A stretch of 64,000 nucleotides of DNA from an uncultured Alphaproteobacteria bacterium. GTDB lineage: Bacteria; Pseudomonadota; Alphaproteobacteria; HIMB59. Both the position numbers and the translations under genes were made by a program. Shown one piece after another: positions 25,538-35,421 of this stretch (position 1 is its first letter; each line of letters starts with the position of its first letter). The notes under the pieces are model-generated. The model saw only the letters and a program-made list of their open reading frames with translations. It did not search any database and had not been told where the DNA came from. The stretch spans positions 124,001-188,000 of the forward strand of contig CABZPR010000001.1 in assembly GCA_902527545.1 (NCBI GenBank). Reading direction: 5' to 3'.

Positions 25538-27469
25538 TTACTGTCCGCTTGCTTTTTTATCGTCGTCTACTTCTTCGTAGTCTGCGTCTATAACATCATC
25601 ATCGCTTTTAGTTTCACTAGTGTTATCTTCTTGCTTAGGTTGTTCTGCGCCAGGAGCCTCAGATGATTGTTGATCTTTGTACATAGCTTCGCCCATTTTC
25701 ATAGATGATTGAGTTAGGTCTTGTGTTTTTTGTTTTATGGTCTCAATCTCATTTTTTTCGAGCGCTTCTTTTAAATCTTTTAAGTCTGCTTCTATTTTAG
25801 ACTTATCTTCGGGACTAATTTTATCGCCATGCTCTTTTATATTTTTTTCCACTTGGAAGACAAGACTATCGGCTTGATTCTTAACATCAACCTCTTCTCT
25901 TTTCTTTTTATCTGTTTCAGCATTGGCTTCAGCATCTTTAACCATTTTGTCAATCTCTTCATCTGATAGACCACCAGATGCTTGGATTTTAATTTGTTGC
26001 TCTTTTCCTGTAGATTTATCTTTTGCAGATACATTGACAATACCATTAGCGTCAATATCGAATGTTACCTCGATTTGTGGTGTTCCTCTTGGAGCAGGAG
26101 GTATGCCAACTAGATCGAATTGACCTAAAAGCTTGTTATCAGCAGCCATTTCTCTTTCTCCCTGAAAGACCCTGATAGTAACGGCATTTTGATTGTCCTC
26201 TGCTGTTGAGAATACTTGGCTTTTTTTTGTAGGAACAGTCGTATTTCTTTCAATTAACTTTGTAAATACTCCGCCCAGTGTTTCAATACCCAAAGAAAGT
26301 GGTGTTACGTCTAAAAGTAAGACATCTTTTACATCACCTTGTAAAACACCTGCCTGAATCGCTGCTCCCATAGCCACAACTTCATCAGGGTTAACGCCTT
26401 TACTGGGGTCTTTTCCAAAAAAGTTTTTAACAATTTCTGTTACTTTTGGCATTCTTGTCATTCCACCAACTAAAATGACATCGTTTATGTCGCTTGCTGA
26501 AAGGCCAGCGTCACTAAGAGCTTTTTTACAAGGTTCAATTGTATTTTGAAGCAAGTCGTCAACCAACTCTTCAAGCTTAGCTCTGGTAAGTTTTACATTT
26601 AAGTGTTTAGGCCCAGATTGATCAGCTGTAATAAAAGGTAAATTTACATCAGTTTGAGTTGAACTTGACAGTTCTATTTTTGCTTTTTCAGCAGCCTCTT
26701 TTAAACGTTGTAATGCTAATTTGTCATTTTTTAAATCTATACCTTGCTCTTTTTTAAATTCGCTAGCTAAAAAATCAATAATTCTTAAATCAAAGTCTTC
26801 GCCACCCAAGTGTGTGTCACCATTTGTTGACTTAACTTCGAACACTCCATCGCCAACTTCTAAAATTGATACATCAAATGTACCACCGCCTAGATCGTAA
26901 ACAACTACAGTGCCTGATTGTTTTTTATCTAGTCCATATGCTAATGAAGCAGCGGTTGGTTCATTAATAATTCTTAAAACTTCTAAGCCAGCAATTTTGC
27001 CAGCATCTTTAGTTGCTTGCCTTTGTGCATCATTGAAATAAGCAGGAACAGTTATCACTGCTTGTGTAATAGTTTCTCCTGTATAAGACTCGGCTGTCTC
27101 TTTCATTTTTTGAAGAATAAAAGCAGAGATTTGACTAGGGCTATATTTTTCACCCTGAGCTTCAACCCATGCATCACCATTATTACCTTTGATAATTTTA
27201 AATGGAGATAAGCCTACATCCTTTTGGACAGTGTCGTCTTCAAAACTTCTACCAATAAATCTTTTTACAGCATAAAGTGTATTTTCAGGATTGGTGACGG
27301 CTTGTCTTTTTGCAGATTGACCAATTAGTTTTTCGCTTTCAGTAAAAGCTACAACAGAAGGTGTTGTTCTAGCACCTTCAGAATTCTCTATTACCTTTGG
27401 ATTCTTTCCATCCATTATTGCCACACAAGAGTTTGTGGTACCTAAATCAATTCCAATTACTTTAGCCAT
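25538..27469 (-). CDS. dnaK: Chaperone DnaK (Hsp70)
   Basis: 643 residues, full length. N-terminal ATPase starts [17 protein letters not shown], with [15 protein letters not shown] and the VGGMTRMP motif; the substrate domain follows the linker [18 protein letters not shown]; the C-terminal tail ends with an acidic [12 protein letters not shown]. Cytoplasmic folding chaperone. A sigma32-like promoter lies in the 91-base gap upstream. Confidence 0.98.
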   Translation of the reverse strand: MAKVIGIDLGTTNSCVAIMDGKNPKVIENSEGARTTPSVVAFTESEKLIGQSAKRQAVTNPENTLYAVKRFIGRSFEDDTVQKDVGLSPFKIIKGNNGDAWVEAQGEKYSPSQISAFILQKMKETAESYTGETITQAVITVPAYFNDAQRQATKDAGKIAGLEVLRIINEPTAASLAYGLDKKQSGTVVVYDLGGGTFDVSILEVGDGVFEVKSTNGDTHLGGEDFDLRIIDFLASEFKKEQGIDLKNDKLALQRLKEAAEKAKIELSSSTQTDVNLPFITADQSGPKHLNVKLTRAKLEELVDDLLQNTIEPCKKALSDAGLSASDINDVILVGGMTRMPKVTEIVKNFFGKDPSKGVNPDEVVAMGAAIQAGVLQGDVKDVLLLDVTPLSLGIETLGGVFTKLIERNTTVPTKKSQVFSTAEDNQNAVTIRVFQGEREMAADNKLLGQFDLVGIPPAPRGTPQIEVTFDIDANGIVNVSAKDKSTGKEQQIKIQASGGLSDEEIDKMVKDAEANAETDKKKREEVDVKNQADSLVFQVEKNIKEHGDKISPEDKSKIEADLKDLKEALEKNEIETIKQKTQDLTQSSMKMGEAMYKDQQSSEAPGAEQPKQEDNTSETKSDDDVIDADYEEVDDDKKASGQ

Positions 27470-27508
27470 TTTGTTTTTCCTACTTTAAAAATTAAATAAT
27501 CTTATATT

Positions 27509-27537
27509 TATATGGGTTGATACTTATTTAATTCAAG
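27509..27537 (-). promoter_or_regulatory. Sigma32-type heat-shock promoter of dnaK
   Basis: On the minus strand CTTGAA (-35), a 15-base spacer, then CCCATATA (-10). This agrees closely with the RpoH consensus CTTGAA ... CCCCATnTA. It lies about 40 bases before dnaK. No CIRCE inverted repeat is visible here. Confidence 0.75.
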
Positions 27538-27560
27538 AGCATTAAAACTATTGAATTTTC

Positions 27561-28187
27561 TTACTTTTCGGATTTCTCTTCTTCTTTGATGGCTTTATCG
27601 TCTTGATTTTCTTGAGATTTTTTTGATACCCCAACCATTGCTGGTCTTAGTAATCTATCATGCAATGTGTAGCCTGGTATTAGTTCTTGAACAATAGTTC
27701 CGGGCTCGCAGTCATTTTTTTCAATTTCCATCATGGCTTGGTGTAAATTATGGTCAAATTTTTGGTTTATACTTTCAATTTTTTTGATGCCAATTTTTTC
27801 GAAAGTGGACATAGTCGATTGTGCAATTAGATCTAAACCATCAACAACAGACTTTATGCTTTCATTAGATCTCACTTCTTCTGAAATACTTGATTTTGCT
27901 CTCTCTATATTGTCACCGATATTAATTATTTCTTTTGCAAAATTAGCTATACCGTATTTCAATGCATCTGATTGATCTTTTTCTGCCCTTTTTCTAAAGT
28001 TTTCTAGTTCAGCAACAGCTCTTAACCTTTGGTCTTTTAAACTCTCAATTTCCTCTTTGAGTTTTTGGATTTCATCATCATTTGTATCTGAATTTTCTTC
28101 TACATCAGTCTCAGTAGTTTCTTGTTTTTCTTTAACATCTTCTTGTTGTTGTTCAGCTTGATCTTCGTATTTTTTTTCTTCTTCCAT
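27561..28187 (-). CDS. grpE: Nucleotide exchange factor GrpE
   Basis: 208 residues. A long acidic coiled-coil N-terminus (1-75), the core LRAVAELENFRKRAEKD, and the C-terminal beta wing with GYTLHDRLLRPAMVGVSK, the GrpE signature. It exchanges ADP on DnaK. It lies 10 bases after hrcA, probably co-transcribed with it. Confidence 0.96.
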   Translation of the reverse strand: MEEEKKYEDQAEQQQEDVKEKQETTETDVEENSDTNDDEIQKLKEEIESLKDQRLRAVAELENFRKRAEKDQSDALKYGIANFAKEIINIGDNIERAKSSISEEVRSNESIKSVVDGLDLIAQSTMSTFEKIGIKKIESINQKFDHNLHQAMMEIEKNDCEPGTIVQELIPGYTLHDRLLRPAMVGVSKKSQENQDDKAIKEEEKSEK

Positions 28188-28197
28188 AATTATTCCT

Positions 28198-29220
28198 TTA
28201 TTTTTTTGATATTGTTTCAGACATATAGCTCACAATAGGAACAATTCGCTGATAATCAATTCTTTTTGGACCTATGACACCAATAGCACCAGTGAGTCCA
28301 TTTTTAGTTTTATAATTTGATAAAATCATAGATAAGTTTGTATTTTTAAAAAAATTTGTGTTACTTCCAATAAATATTTGCACTCCTTTTGATTTTTTCA
28401 AGGCCTTAATCATTTTGTTTGCCATTTTACCTGTTTCAATATCACTCAAAAGCTCGTTTATGCTGTCTAAGTCTGTTTCTAAATTATTCTTAATTAAATT
28501 TGGCAGGCCTCTAACAAAAAAGGTTTCTGTATTTTGAGATTTTTCAATTTTTATTCCTTTCAGCAATAGTTTTTTTGAGGTGTTGGTTATTTGATTTTTT
28601 GCAGATTTTATAAAAATTTTTATATTATTTTGAATTTCTGTAGGTGACATAGATTTTGAAAACTTATTTATAAAGTTGCCAATACTATTTAAATCTTCTG
28701 TTTGAATATTTTCATCAATTTCTACTATTCTATTTGATGTATAACCATCCTCATGCTCGATGATGAATATTACTTTATGATTATCGATTTTGTGAAAGTC
28801 AATTTTTCTAATTTTTGATATTTTTTCATTATTAATAACAAGACTAGCTTGTTTCGATAGGCCATTTAAAGTGTTAGTAATTATTTCTTGTTCATTTAAA
28901 AGATTATTCATTTTAGATGACTTCTCAATAATCTCTTTTTCACTTTTACTAATTGATCCTGGCTCTAAAAGTGCATGAGTATAAAATTGTAAACCTAAAT
29001 CAGTTGGTATACTGCCTGCAGAGAAATGACCTTTTTGTATGAGTCCGTGAAAATTTATTTCATTTAAAACATTTCTTATTGTGGCTGGTGAGAGTTTATA
29101 AGAAATTTTTGAACTAAGTGCTTTGGAGCCCATAGGCTCGCCTGTTTTCAAGTAACTTTCGACAAGTGACTTGAATATAATTTTTGATCGTGCTCCAATA
29201 TCTGTAATTTTTTTATTCAT
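28198..29220 (-). CDS. hrcA: Heat-inducible transcription repressor HrcA
   Basis: 340 residues. N-terminal winged helix with ESYLKTGEPMGSKALSSKI and LSPATIRNVLNEINFHGLIQKGHFSAGSIPTDLGLQFY, which is diagnostic; the C-terminal part has GLTGAIGVIGPKRIDYQRIVPIVSYM. Normally it represses via CIRCE sites, none of which is visible in this window. It diverges from rph. Confidence 0.96.
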   Translation of the reverse strand: MNKKITDIGARSKIIFKSLVESYLKTGEPMGSKALSSKISYKLSPATIRNVLNEINFHGLIQKGHFSAGSIPTDLGLQFYTHALLEPGSISKSEKEIIEKSSKMNNLLNEQEIITNTLNGLSKQASLVINNEKISKIRKIDFHKIDNHKVIFIIEHEDGYTSNRIVEIDENIQTEDLNSIGNFINKFSKSMSPTEIQNNIKIFIKSAKNQITNTSKKLLLKGIKIEKSQNTETFFVRGLPNLIKNNLETDLDSINELLSDIETGKMANKMIKALKKSKGVQIFIGSNTNFFKNTNLSMILSNYKTKNGLTGAIGVIGPKRIDYQRIVPIVSYMSETISKK

Positions 29221-29261
29221 TAATCTTAATTAATCTTATAATTTAAAATAATTAAACATAA

Positions 29262-29987
29262 ATGTCTGGATATACAAGAAATGATAGAAAACTCTCTGAA
29301 ATTAGAAGTTTAGAAATAATTTCAGGCTTTCAACCAAATAATCAATCATCATGTTTAGTTAAGTTAGGAAATACTCATGTCTGTTGCTCAGCTATTATTG
29401 AAGATAGAGTTCCTGGGTTTTTAAGAAATTCTGGGAAAGGTTGGTTAACTGCAGAATATGGTATGTTACCTTCATCTACATCTGAAAGAATGGACAGAGA
29501 GGCAGCCAAAGGTAGGCAGTCTGGAAGAACACAAGAAATTCAGAGACTTATTGGAAGAAGTTTAAGGTGTGCTGTTAATTTAGATATACTTGGCGAAAAA
29601 ACTATAAAGATTGATTGTGATGTGATTAGTGCTGATGGAGGAACAAGAACAGCATCTATCATTGGCGGATACGTTAGTCTTGTTCGATCAATTAATGAGT
29701 TCAAAAATAAATTTAATTTATCAAAGGCAATTATAGTTAATCAAGTTGCAGCAATATCGGTTGGTGTTGTTAAAGGAACATCATGCATAGATTTAAATTA
29801 TATTGAAGACTCGAGCGCTGAGGTAGATTGCAATGTGGTAATGGCAAATGATGGTCAATTTATTGAGTTTCAATCTACTGGTGAAGAGGCTAAATTTAGC
29901 AAGAAAACTATTATGAGTTTTATAGAACTAGTTGAGGGATCGATGCCTGAAATTTTCAATATTCAAAACTTGGCAATTGAAAAATAA
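29262..29987 (+). CDS. rph: Ribonuclease PH
   Basis: 241 residues, full length. It contains RGWLTAEYGMLPSST-like (GKGWLTAEYGMLPSSTSERMDRE), GRTQEIQRLIGRSLR, and CDVISADGGTRTASIIGG, all family signatures. It trims tRNA 3' ends phosphorolytically. Its stop overlaps the rdgB start by 11 bases. hrcA-rph-rdgB adjacency is widespread in alphaproteobacteria. Confidence 0.97.
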   Translation: MSGYTRNDRKLSEIRSLEIISGFQPNNQSSCLVKLGNTHVCCSAIIEDRVPGFLRNSGKGWLTAEYGMLPSSTSERMDREAAKGRQSGRTQEIQRLIGRSLRCAVNLDILGEKTIKIDCDVISADGGTRTASIIGGYVSLVRSINEFKNKFNLSKAIIVNQVAAISVGVVKGTSCIDLNYIEDSSAEVDCNVVMANDGQFIEFQSTGEEAKFSKKTIMSFIELVEGSMPEIFNIQNLAIEK

Positions 29988-30576
29988 TTTATTACTTGGC
30001 ACTTATAATACTGGAAAATTAAAAGAATTTATTTTTTATATCAAGCACTTCAATCTATTTAGTGAATATGAAGTTTTAAATCTAAATGAATTTAACAATA
30101 TTGGTGAACCTACTGAAGATGGTGAAACTTTTGAAGAAAATTGTGAAATTAAATCGAAATATTTTTTAGATAAAACAAATACACTCGTACTATGTGATGA
30201 TAGTGGATTTGTTGTAAATAAATTAAATAACTATCCAGGAATAAAAACAGCAAGAGAGGCAAAAAAATTAGGTGGGGAGCAAAAGGTTATAGATTTTATT
30301 TTTAACAAATTTGAGAACTTAAATTATATTGATGCGACTTTTTTTTGTTCTATTTGTGTTTTAGGAAAAAAACAAAAATATATGGTATCAGGGTCAATAC
30401 CAGGTTTAATAATAAAACATAAAAGAGGCAATGGTGGTTTTGGTTATGATCCATATTTTATTCCTACAGATAACATTAAGACATTCGCTGAAATGAATGA
30501 GAAGCAAAAATTATTAAACTCTCACAGGTATGAAGCTTTTAAAAAATTATCTAATCAAATATTACAGGATAATTAA
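29977..30576 (+). CDS. rdgB: XTP/dITP pyrophosphatase
   Basis: 199 residues from the TTG at 29977, chosen over the track start 29932 because RdgB proteins begin right before the LLLGTYNTGKLKEF strand. Further motifs: EDGETFEENCEIKS, CDDSGFVV, YPGIKTAREA, GNGGFGYDPYFIP and SHRYEAFKKL. It removes non-canonical purine nucleotides. It overlaps rph at the start and the convergent lipoprotein at the end. Confidence 0.93.
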   Translation: MKNNLLLGTYNTGKLKEFIFYIKHFNLFSEYEVLNLNEFNNIGEPTEDGETFEENCEIKSKYFLDKTNTLVLCDDSGFVVNKLNNYPGIKTAREAKKLGGEQKVIDFIFNKFENLNYIDATFFCSICVLGKKQKYMVSGSIPGLIIKHKRGNGGFGYDPYFIPTDNIKTFAEMNEKQKLLNSHRYEAFKKLSNQILQDN

Positions 30577-31630
30577 TCATCATATTTTCTAACGGCAATC
30601 TTCCAAAATCATCATAATCAATAGCGCTAGGTAAAAAATTGTTTTTTAGAATTTGATTAGCAATAGTAAGTGATATCTTTACCGAGATTCTGAAGAGGAA
30701 CTCCCGATGCGGTTCATCCATGGTAGTAAAATCGATATTTTTCAAGAAAGTCCTATTAATAGGCTTATAATAATTTTCTAAATTCTTTCTTTGCTCTAAA
30801 AAATTGTCAATTAAGAATGTTCTCTCAAGAGGATAAGTTCCGTCCTCTGTTGCTAAATATCCCACTAAATCTTTATAGCTAAAAGTATCATCAAAAATAA
30901 TTATGTTGTCATATGTATTTAAGTCTCCCATCAACTTTACTGATAATTCCAGATCTACTGCGCTGTCTCCAAATGGAGATGATTTAATATATTTTAATGG
31001 GTAGGTATCTTTGAAATATTCAAATAATTTTAATCCATATTCGTTTTGTTTGTATAATACACCAAGTGAGTTTGATGCATTGATATAATCCCCAAGTATT
31101 TCAACGTGTTGGTAAGGGCTGCTAAATACGAAAATGATTTCATTATCTGCATACTTATCCATTACAGATAAGTCATTTGATAAAGAAATTGTAAATGTAT
31201 TTTCACCAAGTTTATTTGGCAATTCGAACAAATCTTTTGAATTGGTGGGACCTATAATGAGAGAATTGTTGATTGAGTTTTGTATTTCATCAATTGAATA
31301 GATAAATTCTATTTTTTTGATATCAGGAAAGTTATCAATTTCTTTTATAAAAACATCATAAAACAAGGATGTTAGAATTTCATCGTTTGATAAAAAAACA
31401 ATTATTTTATCGATATTATTAAAATCAATTATTTTATCACCGGGTTTTGATGGCTTCTTTTTTATCGTATCAACATTCTCTATTCCCTCCTCTTTCTCTT
31501 CAACAATTTCTATATCTTCAACTTTTTCTGGTGCTTTTTTAATCGGCTTTTTTTTCTCGATTGTTGTTGGGGCACAACTAAAAAATGATATTAATGTGAG
31601 TAATATAATTATATTTTTAAATAAACTCAT
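30551..31630 (-). CDS. LpoA-like lipoprotein with a periplasmic binding fold
   Basis: 359 residues. Lipobox LISFFSC with Cys19, then a charged Lys/Glu/Pro linker (20-70), then a periplasmic-binding-protein-like domain with alternating strands and helices (IDKIIVFLSNDEILTSLFYD, NSLIIGPTNSKDLFELP, IIFVFSSPYQHVEILGDYI). This is the architecture of alphaproteobacterial LpoA/YraM-type activators of peptidoglycan synthases. Context supports it: rsmI is directly divergent and a BON lipoprotein follows, as in the yraL-yraM-yraP neighbourhood of E. coli. Confidence 0.75.
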   Translation of the reverse strand: MSLFKNIIILLTLISFFSCAPTTIEKKKPIKKAPEKVEDIEIVEEKEEGIENVDTIKKKPSKPGDKIIDFNNIDKIIVFLSNDEILTSLFYDVFIKEIDNFPDIKKIEFIYSIDEIQNSINNSLIIGPTNSKDLFELPNKLGENTFTISLSNDLSVMDKYADNEIIFVFSSPYQHVEILGDYINASNSLGVLYKQNEYGLKLFEYFKDTYPLKYIKSSPFGDSAVDLELSVKLMGDLNTYDNIIIFDDTFSYKDLVGYLATEDGTYPLERTFLIDNFLEQRKNLENYYKPINRTFLKNIDFTTMDEPHREFLFRISVKISLTIANQILKNNFLPSAIDYDDFGRLPLENMMINYPVIFD

Positions 31631-31631
31631 A

Positions 31632-32450
31632 ATGAACCCAGGTCTCTATTTAGTTTCAACTCCCATAGGAAATTTAGATGATATCACATTAAGAGCTATA
31701 AATGTTTTAAAAAATTCTAATTTAATTTTGTGTGAGAACACCACAAACAGTAAAAAGCTTTTGAAAAGATATGATATCAAAACATCATTATCTAAGTACA
31801 CTGATCACGACTTTAACAAAAAGAAAGATTACATATATAATTTATTAAAATCTAATCAAGTAATATCATTGATATCAGACTCTGGTTCTCCACTTATATC
31901 CGATCCTGGAAACCAACTAATAAATTTTTTGTTTGAAAATCAGGTAAATGTATATTCAATACCTGGTGCAAGCGCCTTAATCTCAGGCATTCAACTGAGT
32001 GGTTTTTTAAATAAAAAGAAATTTACCTTTGTTGGTTTTCTCCCCAAAAAAAAAGAACATAAAGAAAAAACTCTCTTTGAGAATAAAATTAATAATTTAA
32101 TTATTTACTCAACTAAACAACAATTACGTAAGGACGTTTATGCTATTGCCTCAATTTCTGAAACATTTGAAATTGTAATACTTAAAGAACTGACAAAACT
32201 ATATGAGGAAAGATTACATATAGATTACAAAAATTATGAAAATTTTAATTACTCTGGGATTAAAGGTGAGTTAGTTTTAGCTGTTAGCATTGAAAAAGAG
32301 ACTGACAAGATTAAAGATTTCGATTTTAAAGAGATTAAGGAGATAATTAGAGAAGTAGGTGTAAAAAAGGCTTATCAACAGCTTAAAAGTAAGTATAAAA
32401 TATCAAGAAATGATTTTTATAAATTATCAATCGATTTAAAAGATGACTAA
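31632..32450 (+). CDS. rsmI: 16S rRNA C1402 2'-O-methyltransferase
   Basis: 272 residues from the ATG at 31632; the track start 31596 would add an unlikely tail overlapping the divergent gene. PGLYLVSTPIGNLDDITLRAI, ISDSGSPLISDPG and SIPGASALISGIQLSG are hallmarks of RsmI. The usual EDT motif reads ENT here. It methylates the decoding site of 16S rRNA. It overlaps the next gene by 8 bases. Confidence 0.93.
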   Translation: MNPGLYLVSTPIGNLDDITLRAINVLKNSNLILCENTTNSKKLLKRYDIKTSLSKYTDHDFNKKKDYIYNLLKSNQVISLISDSGSPLISDPGNQLINFLFENQVNVYSIPGASALISGIQLSGFLNKKKFTFVGFLPKKKEHKEKTLFENKINNLIIYSTKQQLRKDVYAIASISETFEIVILKELTKLYEERLHIDYKNYENFNYSGIKGELVLAVSIEKETDKIKDFDFKEIKEIIREVGVKKAYQQLKSKYKISRNDFYKLSIDLKDD

Positions 32451-33006
32451 GCATTTTATAATTCTACTATCAGTATTTTTTATTGGATGTGGTCCGTCAC
32501 TTGTATCTACAGGCGCAAAAACTGTCATTAAGGAAAACGAAGATGAAAAAACATTTAGTGAAAGTTGGGACGATGCCACAATTAAACTTGGTATTAAAGA
32601 GAAATACTTTTCATATGATGCAACCCTATTTACAAGGATTGATGTTGAAGTTGAATTAGGTAAGGTACTTTTAACAGGCGTAGTTCCCTACGGCGATATG
32701 CGCTTAGAGGCAGTAAGACTAGCTTGGCAACAAGATGGTGTAAATGAAGTTTTAAATGAAATTTCGATTGATACTGGATACGGACTTGATGATATAGCCA
32801 AAGACAAATTCATAAGCACGCAACTTTTTACAAAGATTTTCACGGACTCGAATATAAAGAAGTTTAAATACGACTTTGAGGTACAAAAACAAATTGTATA
32901 TCTGTTTGGTGTTTCAAGTGATCAAAAAGAAATAGATATGGTTATTGAACATGCTAAAAACATAAAGGGTGTGTTAGATATAATTAATTATATTCAAGCC
33001 AGATAG
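32443..33006 (+). CDS. BON-domain lipoprotein (DolP-like)
   Basis: 187 residues. Lipobox VFFIGC with Cys16. Two BON domains: first about 50-105 (DATLFTRIDVEVELGKVLLTGVVPYGDMRLEAVRLAWQQDGVNEVLNEI), second about 115-185 ending GVLDIINYIQAR. Such proteins bind anionic phospholipids at the outer membrane and support envelope integrity. It is coupled to rsmI, the same neighbourhood as yraP/dolP. Confidence 0.85.
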   Translation: MTKHFIILLSVFFIGCGPSLVSTGAKTVIKENEDEKTFSESWDDATIKLGIKEKYFSYDATLFTRIDVEVELGKVLLTGVVPYGDMRLEAVRLAWQQDGVNEVLNEISIDTGYGLDDIAKDKFISTQLFTKIFTDSNIKKFKYDFEVQKQIVYLFGVSSDQKEIDMVIEHAKNIKGVLDIINYIQAR

Positions 33007-33007
33007 C

Positions 33008-33343
33008 CTAAACATCTGACAACAAATGTAAGTGAAAATGAAATACCTCTTGACCACCGTCTTTGCCTTTATGTGTTTTAATTTGAAAACCTTTATCTCT
33101 TAAACCTAAAATATCTATAATTTCATCGACAGATTTCCAAAAATTGGTTTGATATAAGCTGTCTGCATTTTGTAAAAAATCAGAAATATCAAGAACAGGT
33201 TTCTTAGGTATAATTAAGATATGCGTTTTTGCTTTTGGACTAATATCTTTGAATGAAAGCACATGCTCATTTTCAAAAACCTTATCACAAGGAATTTCAC
33301 CTTTTAAAATCTTTGCGAAAATATTTTCTTTGTCATAACTCAT
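33008..33343 (-). CDS. HIT-family nucleotide hydrolase
   Basis: 111 residues. N-terminus IFAKILKGEIPCDKVFENEHVLSFKDISPKA and the C-terminal histidine triad FHFHLHLL are complete. HinT-like enzymes hydrolyse AMP-lysine and related nucleotides. It overlaps hisF by 4 bases at the end of the histidine run, in the slot where hisE is found in many alphaproteobacteria. Confidence 0.93.
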   Translation of the reverse strand: MSYDKENIFAKILKGEIPCDKVFENEHVLSFKDISPKAKTHILIIPKKPVLDISDFLQNADSLYQTNFWKSVDEIIDILGLRDKGFQIKTHKGKDGGQEVFHFHLHLLSDV

Positions 33344-34092
33344 AATCTGACAGGGACGCCTTTGCTATTAAGATATTTTTTTACAGTCTTAATTTTATAT
33401 TTTCTAGAGTGAAATACGCTCGCAGCTAACAAACCAGTGGACTTTGTCAAATGACCTAAATAAAAATGCTCAAGACTTCCAACACCGCCACTGGCAATTA
33501 CAGGAATTCTAACGTTACTCGTCACTTTTTTTAGCATATTGCTATCGAAACCATTTTGAACACCATCTGTATCCATTGAGGTCATTAATATTTCTCCAGC
33601 ACCAAGAGATTGTACTTGTTTTGCCCAAGTAATAAGTTCATTTTTAGTAATCTCTCTTCCACCTTTGATGACAACTTTCATTTTATTTTTATACCTTTTT
33701 CCATCAATTGCTACGACTATGCATTGAGAGCCATGTCTCAATGAGGCTTGTCTTATTAATTTTGGATTTTTTACTGCTGCGGAATTAATTGATACTTTAT
33801 CCGCTCCTGCATTAAGCAAATCTGTTATATCGCTCAAATCTGAAACTCCTCCACCTACAGTTAAAGGGATATTTATAACCTTAGCTATTGACTCAACAGT
33901 TTTAATAAATGTTTTTCTATTTTGATATGATGCATTTATATCAAGCATACAAAGCTCATCAGCCCCTGATAAAGAGTAATATTTTGCCATTTCAACTGCG
34001 TTACCCATGACTCTTATGTTTTTAAAATTAACACCCTTAACAACTTTATTTTTAATAACATCAAGGCATGGGATTATTCTTGTCTTAAGCAT
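33340..34092 (-). CDS. hisF: Imidazole glycerol phosphate synthase, cyclase subunit
   Basis: 250 residues, TIM barrel. TRIIPCLDVIKNKVVKGVNF carries the first catalytic Asp (about 11), and VVAIDGKRY the second (about 129). C-terminal phosphate loops IPVIASGGVG are present. It works with HisH to form IGP and AICAR. It overlaps hisA by 8 bases. Confidence 0.97.
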   Translation of the reverse strand: MLKTRIIPCLDVIKNKVVKGVNFKNIRVMGNAVEMAKYYSLSGADELCMLDINASYQNRKTFIKTVESIAKVINIPLTVGGGVSDLSDITDLLNAGADKVSINSAAVKNPKLIRQASLRHGSQCIVVAIDGKRYKNKMKVVIKGGREITKNELITWAKQVQSLGAGEILMTSMDTDGVQNGFDSNMLKKVTSNVRIPVIASGGVGSLEHFYLGHLTKSTGLLAASVFHSRKYKIKTVKKYLNSKGVPVRL

Positions 34093-34795
34093 TAAACCTG
34101 ACCAAACTATTTATAGATATTTTATTTTCGTATATGGCTTTACCTACAACTAAGTTATTGAAACCGTTTGATCTACTCAATTCAATATCGTTAAGGTCCT
34201 TAACCCCTCCTCCGATAGTAATATGCTTGTCAGTTAATTTCTTTATAGAATTAAACGTTTCCATATTTAAGCCAGAGAGCATTCCATCATTAGCAACATC
34301 TGTGACAAAGTAGGAATGAATGGGCCGTTTGTTATATTTATCTATAATATGCTTTAAAGATTGATTGGTTGTTTCTTGCCAGCCATGAGAAGCAATTTGA
34401 TTATCTTTTATATCCAAAGCAATGGACAGTTTTTCAATTAAAGAGTCGTCAAAATTTAAAACGTCATCAATATTCTTTATTGCAAAGGTTCCAATTACAA
34501 TTGTATTAAACCCTTCATTAATTTTATCAATAATAGCATCTTTACTTCTTATACCGCCAGCAACTTCAATATTAATATCAATATTTCTTCTAATCTGACT
34601 CAGAACCTGATTGTTATTGCCTTTGCCTAAAGTAGCATCTAAGTCGACAACGTGGATAGTATTGAAACCTGCATCTTGATATGTTTTAGCCATATCAAGA
34701 GGAGAATACTTATAAATTGTTTTATCATCGGCGATACCTTTTGTTAGTCTCACACATTTTCCATTTATTATGTCAATTGCTGGGAATATATTCAT
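34085..34795 (-). CDS. hisA: ProFAR isomerase
   Basis: 236 residues, TIM barrel paralogous to HisF. FPAIDIINGKCVRLTKG holds the first catalytic Asp (about 8), ALDIKDNQIASHGW the second (about 127), and GGGVKDLNDI a phosphate loop. Fourth step of histidine synthesis. It overlaps both neighbours. Confidence 0.97.
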   Translation of the reverse strand: MNIFPAIDIINGKCVRLTKGIADDKTIYKYSPLDMAKTYQDAGFNTIHVVDLDATLGKGNNNQVLSQIRRNIDINIEVAGGIRSKDAIIDKINEGFNTIVIGTFAIKNIDDVLNFDDSLIEKLSIALDIKDNQIASHGWQETTNQSLKHIIDKYNKRPIHSYFVTDVANDGMLSGLNMETFNSIKKLTDKHITIGGGVKDLNDIELSRSNGFNNLVVGKAIYENKISINSLVRFNA

Positions 34796-35421
34796 GATTT
34801 CAAAATATAATTTTTTATCAAATTTAGCCCGTGTTTGTGGCTTTTTTCAGGATGAAATTGCACTCCGTAAATATTGCCTTTCTTTACAATAGAAGGGAAT
34901 TTTTGATCATAAAGAGTGAAGGCTAAAACATCTGATTTTTTTATGTTTTGGAAAATGTAACTATGAACAAAATAAAAATCCTTCATGTCAAAACTATTTG
35001 TAATAACAGTGTCATCTTTGTTTAAATTAATAGTATTCCAACCCATATGAGGAATAATAAGTTTTTTATTTCTAAATTTTTTAATATCCCCACTGATAAT
35101 TCCTAATCCTCTTGTAGTCTTATCTTCATAGCCCCAATCAGATAAAATTTGCATACCGACACATATACCTAAGTATGAAGAGTTATTTTCCAAGTATTTT
35201 TTTAATGGTTGAATAATTTTTAATTTTTTCAAATTTGACATAAGAGTGGCATAAGCACCTTGTCCAGGCAAAATAATTTTATCAAATGAAGTATAATTGA
35301 AATGACTTTTAATAATCTTTAATTGATATGGCTTTCCTTTAATAATATCTTTGATCGCCTTATTAATCGATCCAATATTTCCAGATTGCCCGTCAATAAG
35401 TCCTATGACTTTTTTTTTCAA
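34792..35421 (-). CDS. hisH: Imidazole glycerol phosphate synthase, glutaminase subunit
   Basis: 209 residues, class I amidotransferase. Nucleophile Cys in LGICVGMQIL (about 87) and the His-Glu pair in VQFHPEKS near the end. It feeds ammonia to HisF. Start is a TTG overlapping the hisB stop, so it depends on coupling. Confidence 0.95.
   Translation of the reverse strand: MKKKVIGLIDGQSGNIGSINKAIKDIIKGKPYQLKIIKSHFNYTSFDKIILPGQGAYATLMSNLKKLKIIQPLKKYLENNSSYLGICVGMQILSDWGYEDKTTRGLGIISGDIKKFRNKKLIIPHMGWNTINLNKDDTVITNSFDMKDFYFVHSYIFQNIKKSDVLAFTLYDQKFPSIVKKGNIYGVQFHPEKSHKHGLNLIKNYILKS

Noticed and set aside
31596-31631. N-terminal extension of RsmI in the ORF track
   Set aside because: It would overlap the divergent lipoprotein's signal peptide; RsmI proteins begin near the PGLYLVSTPIGNL strand, so ATG 31632 is preferred.
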